From DATEOR01 sp035273885 (GTDB taxonomy: Bacteria > Actinomycetota > Thermoleophilia > Gaiellales > Gaiellaceae): a stretch of DNA of 25,283 nucleotides. The position numbers and the translations under genes are program-made. Under the pieces are notes generated by a model. That model saw only the letters and a list, made by a program, of their open reading frames with translations, was not told where the DNA came from and did no database searches. Shown here one piece after another: positions 22,971 to 25,283 of this stretch (position 1 is the stretch's first letter; each line of letters starts with the position of its first letter). Location of the stretch: positions 1 through 25,283 of the forward strand of contig DATEOR010000062.1 in NCBI GenBank assembly GCA_035273885.1, given 5' to 3'.

Positions 22971-24043
22971 CAGCTTTCTTCGTCCACCAGCTCGGAAAGC
23001 CGCGCGTAGCCCCGCTCGAGCTGCTTCCGGCGGGCCCGTGCCGTCGCGAAGCCCGTGAGGCGCGACCGCTCTCCGGCGGCCTTCGCGCGGACGCGGACGC
23101 GGGTGCCCCCATCCATCTCGTCGAGCTCGGTCGTGAGCACGGCCTTCCCTCCCGGGAGCGTGCGCGTCTCCGTGAAGTACCTGAACGGCCGCCAGTCGAG
23201 GATCTCCTCGTAGATCGTGGTGCGCCCATCGACGCAGAAGCTCGTCGTGCCCGGGCCACGCCGACCGCCGTCGGCCTGTTCTTCGACCTGTCCCTGCCAG
23301 AGGGCGCGCTTGCCCGGGGCCGTCAGGAGCTCCCAGGCAGCGGGCGGCGCCACGGGGAGGTGCAACTCGAGCTCGAGCTCGGCCTCTCGCGCGCCGACCA
23401 CGGTTCTCCGCCTCGCGAGCTCGGCTTCCCACCGGGCCTCCAGATCTGTGACCCATCCCGGAACCTGCCCGACGTCCTCGTACTCCTCGACATGCTCGCG
23501 GAGCCCGAGGCGGACCGGGACGAGCCCGAGGCCGGCGACGGCCGCCGCCGTCAGGAGCGCGTAGCCCTTCTCCTCGACGTCGTTCTTCAGGAGCCGGTGG
23601 GCCACGATCACCGCGGCGCCGGTCAACTCCTCGCCGCCGACCACCGGACGGCGGATGAACTCTCCCGCATGCACGACGAACTTGAGGTCGAGCTCCGGAA
23701 GCTTCGCGCAAGCGTTGCAGTCGCAGCTCGTCGCGCGCTCGATGCCAACGAGCCGGTTGCGGAAGGAGAAGTAGCACTCCTCGATGGTGTCCAGCAGCAT
23801 CGCCCCGTCCAGCGACCCCTCGAGCGCGTAGCCAAAGATCGCGTCGCCCTCCTGCTTGTTCAGCGAGAGCGCCTTCCCAAGGTGCTCGACGACGAGGGCG
23901 GTCACGTCGGTGAGCACGTCCTCGGCGTGCTCGAGCGGACTCTCGACGACGTAGCCGGTGTACCCGGCAATGTCCGCGATCACGAAGATGCCGCGCTCGG
24001 CCGAGAGCGCCTTCTCCGATCCCGCCTTTGCACGGACCGCCAC
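22970..24043 (-). CDS. DUF2652 (cyclase-like) protein with C-terminal SRPBCC domain
   Basis: 357 aa. Residues ~15-185 match DUF2652, a cyclase-like fold: FVIADIAGYTGYV (Asp24 at the first metal position), KQEGDAIFGYA (Asp67 at the second), and AVIVAHRLLKN, where Arg150 is kept but the usual Asn is Ile146. A Cys cluster CDCNAC (107-112) lies between. Residues ~220-350 look like an SRPBCC/START-like ligand-binding domain (LELELHLPVAPPAAWELLTA, TTIYEEILDWRPFRYFTETR, LDEMDGGTRVRVR). The combination suggests ligand sensing joined to a degenerate or altered cyclase, but this is inference. Start GTG 24043 stands 6 bases after a good promoter, so the mRNA may be leaderless. The gene overlaps the VOC gene by one base. 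Confidence 0.87.
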   Translation of the reverse strand: MAVRAKAGSEKALSAERGIFVIADIAGYTGYVVESPLEHAEDVLTDVTALVVEHLGKALSLNKQEGDAIFGYALEGSLDGAMLLDTIEECYFSFRNRLVGIERATSCDCNACAKLPELDLKFVVHAGEFIRRPVVGGEELTGAAVIVAHRLLKNDVEEKGYALLTAAAVAGLGLVPVRLGLREHVEEYEDVGQVPGWVTDLEARWEAELARRRTVVGAREAELELELHLPVAPPAAWELLTAPGKRALWQGQVEEQADGGRRGPGTTSFCVDGRTTIYEEILDWRPFRYFTETRTLPGGKAVLTTELDEMDGGTRVRVRAKAAGERSRLTGFATARARRKQLERGYARLSELVDEES

Positions 24044-24049
24044 GAGCAG

Positions 24050-24077
24050 ACTCTAACCCGCCACGCGGCGGTGTCCA
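24050..24077 (-). promoter_or_regulatory. sigma70-type promoter, probably leaderless
   Basis: On the minus strand TGGACA (-35, 24072-24077; five of six match TTGACA) is followed by 16 bases and TAGAGT (-10, 24050-24055). The GTG start of the DUF2652-SRPBCC gene follows 6 bases later, so transcription would begin at or next to the start codon. The spacer contains CCGCC-GCGT-GGCGG, a 5-bp hairpin just after clpX, without a T-run; I do not call it a terminator. Confidence 0.55.
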
Positions 24078-24078
24078 G

Positions 24079-25283
24079 CTACGCCGACTGCTCTTCGGGC
24101 TCTTCGATCTCGACCGCGTGGCCGGCGCTCGTCACGAGCGTCGGGCGCAGGTTCCGCTGGATCGTCTCCTTCGTAATCACGCACTTGGAGACGTCCTTGC
24201 GCGACGGCAGCTCGAACATGACGTCGAGGAGCGCGTGCTCGATGATCGAGCGCAGGCCGCGTGCCCCGGTCTCGCGCTCGAGCGCCTTGTCCGAGATCTG
24301 CCAGAGCGCATCGTCGGTGAAAACAAGCTCGACCGAGTCGTAGTTGAAGAAGCGTTGGTACTGCTTCACGAGCGCGTTCTTCGGCTCGAGCAGGATCTGG
24401 ACGAGGTCCTCACGCGTCAGCTGGTGCACCGCGGAGACGACCGGGAGCCGGCCGATGAACTCCGGGATGAGCCCGTACGACAGGAGGTCCTCCGGCATCA
24501 CCTGCGTGAGAAGCTCGCTCGACTCGACCGACTTCTTCGACTTGATGTCGGCGCCGAACCCGACCGAGTTCTTGCCGATGCGCTTGCCGATGATCTTCTC
24601 CAGCCCGGCGAAGGCGCCGCCGCAGATGAAGAGGATGTTCGTCGTGTCGATGGAGAGGAACTCCTGGTGCGGGTGCTTGCGGCCGCCCTGCGGCGGGACG
24701 CTCGCAACCGTGCCCTCGAGGATCTTGAGGAGCGCCTGCTGGACGCCCTCGCCCGACACGTCGCGCGTAATCGAAGGGTTGTCCGCCTTCCGCGCGATCT
24801 TGTCGACCTCGTCGATGTAAATGATCCCGGTCTCGGCCTTCTTCACGTCGAAGTCGGCCGCCTGGATGAGCTTCAGGAGGATGTTCTCGACGTCCTCGCC
24901 GACGTAGCCCGCCTCGGTGAGCGCCGTCGCGTCGGCGATCGCGAACGGGACGTTGAGGATCCGCGCGAGGGTCTGCGCGAGCAGCGTCTTGCCGCAGCCC
25001 GTCGGGCCGAGCAAGAGGATGTTCGACTTCTGCAGCTCGACGTCGTTCTCGTCCGACGCCATCTGCACCCGCTTGTAGTGGTTGTAGACGGCGACCGAGA
25101 GCGTCCTCTTGGCCTCCTCCTGCCCGACGACGTAGTCGTTCAGGATTTCGTAGATCTCCTTCGGGCGCGGGAGGTTGTCGAGGTCGAGCTGAGCCGGTGT
25201 GGTCAGCTCCTCGTCGATGATCTCGTTGCAGAGATCGATGCACTCGTCGCAGATGTAGACGCCTGGCCCGGCGATCAACTTCT
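24079..25283 (-). CDS. clpX: ATP-dependent Clp protease ATP-binding subunit ClpX (N-terminus missing)
   Basis: About 401 residues are visible, running off the right edge. ClpX is an AAA+ hexameric unfoldase that feeds substrates to ClpP. The second half of the N-terminal zinc-binding domain remains (GPGVYICDECIDLCNEI); its first Cys pair must lie beyond the window. Motifs: Walker A GPTGCGKT, pore loop GYVGED, Walker B IIYIDEVDKIA, RKH loop GGRKHPHQ, the ClpP-docking loop as VGF (NSVGFGAD, usually IGF), LIPEFIGRLP, and sensor 2 in ETGARGLRSI. The internal methionine near 25278 is not the real start, because the homologous frame continues upstream. Confidence 0.98.
   Translation of the reverse strand, partial: KLIAGPGVYICDECIDLCNEIIDEELTTPAQLDLDNLPRPKEIYEILNDYVVGQEEAKRTLSVAVYNHYKRVQMASDENDVELQKSNILLLGPTGCGKTLLAQTLARILNVPFAIADATALTEAGYVGEDVENILLKLIQAADFDVKKAETGIIYIDEVDKIARKADNPSITRDVSGEGVQQALLKILEGTVASVPPQGGRKHPHQEFLSIDTTNILFICGGAFAGLEKIIGKRIGKNSVGFGADIKSKKSVESSELLTQVMPEDLLSYGLIPEFIGRLPVVSAVHQLTREDLVQILLEPKNALVKQYQRFFNYDSVELVFTDDALWQISDKALERETGARGLRSIIEHALLDVMFELPSRKDVSKCVITKETIQRNLRPTLVTSAGHAVEIEEPEEQSA

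Noticed and set aside
24056..24071. Possible terminator after clpX (CCGCC-GCGT-GGCGG)
   Set aside because: Only 5 bp, with no T-run, and it coincides with the spacer of a promoter; not enough for a terminator call.

Overview
This is about 25.3 kb of high-GC bacterial chromosome, almost completely filled with housekeeping genes. It looks like a deep-branching actinobacterium, possibly Thermoleophilia (Gaiellales/Solirubrobacterales-like). That placement is an inference from the high GC, the frequent GTG/TTG starts, the order valS-folC-ndk-maf-mreBCD-mrdA-rodA-rne-rplU-rpmA-obgE-nadD-rsfS, an RNase E/G with a TRAM-like domain, and a TPR-adenylate-cyclase protein. I see no insertion sequences, phage genes, CRISPR arrays or rRNA.

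Layout, left to right. 1-965: the tail of an unidentified + strand gene, a cyclophilin (-), tRNA-Ala(GGC) (-) and a 54-aa membrane peptide (+). 962-20052: one long minus-strand series of tightly packed genes. Read in transcription order it runs: single-domain response regulator, valS, folC, a 37-aa membrane peptide, a two-TM double-zinc-ribbon protein, ndk, two paralogous methyltransferases, maf, mreB, mreC, mreD, mrdA (PBP2), rodA, a DUF697-like protein, a 67-aa protein, rne/rng, rplU, rpmA, obgE, nadD, rsfS. 20072-22590 (+): a TPR/class III cyclase-like protein and an AhpD/carboxymuconolactone-decarboxylase-family protein. 22587-24043 (-): a VOC protein and a DUF2652-SRPBCC protein. 24079-end (-): clpX, lacking its N-terminus.

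Functionally, the minus-strand series joins translation and ribosome biogenesis (valS, rplU, rpmA, obgE, rsfS, RNase E/G), cofactor and nucleotide metabolism (folC, ndk, maf, nadD) and the cell-elongation machinery (MreBCD, PBP2, RodA). Many joints are NTGA or TGATG stop/start overlaps, which suggests translational coupling.

Nothing here is a clear new system. The points most worth checking are: a probable ATC start for obgE and CTG start for rsfS, each exactly where the family's first Met falls; an apparently shortened OCT domain in ObgE; the duplicated methyltransferases and the small-TM/zinc-ribbon pair inside the core operon; and two cyclase-like proteins with altered catalytic residues within 4 kb, one divergent by only 19 bp from a receiver-only response regulator.
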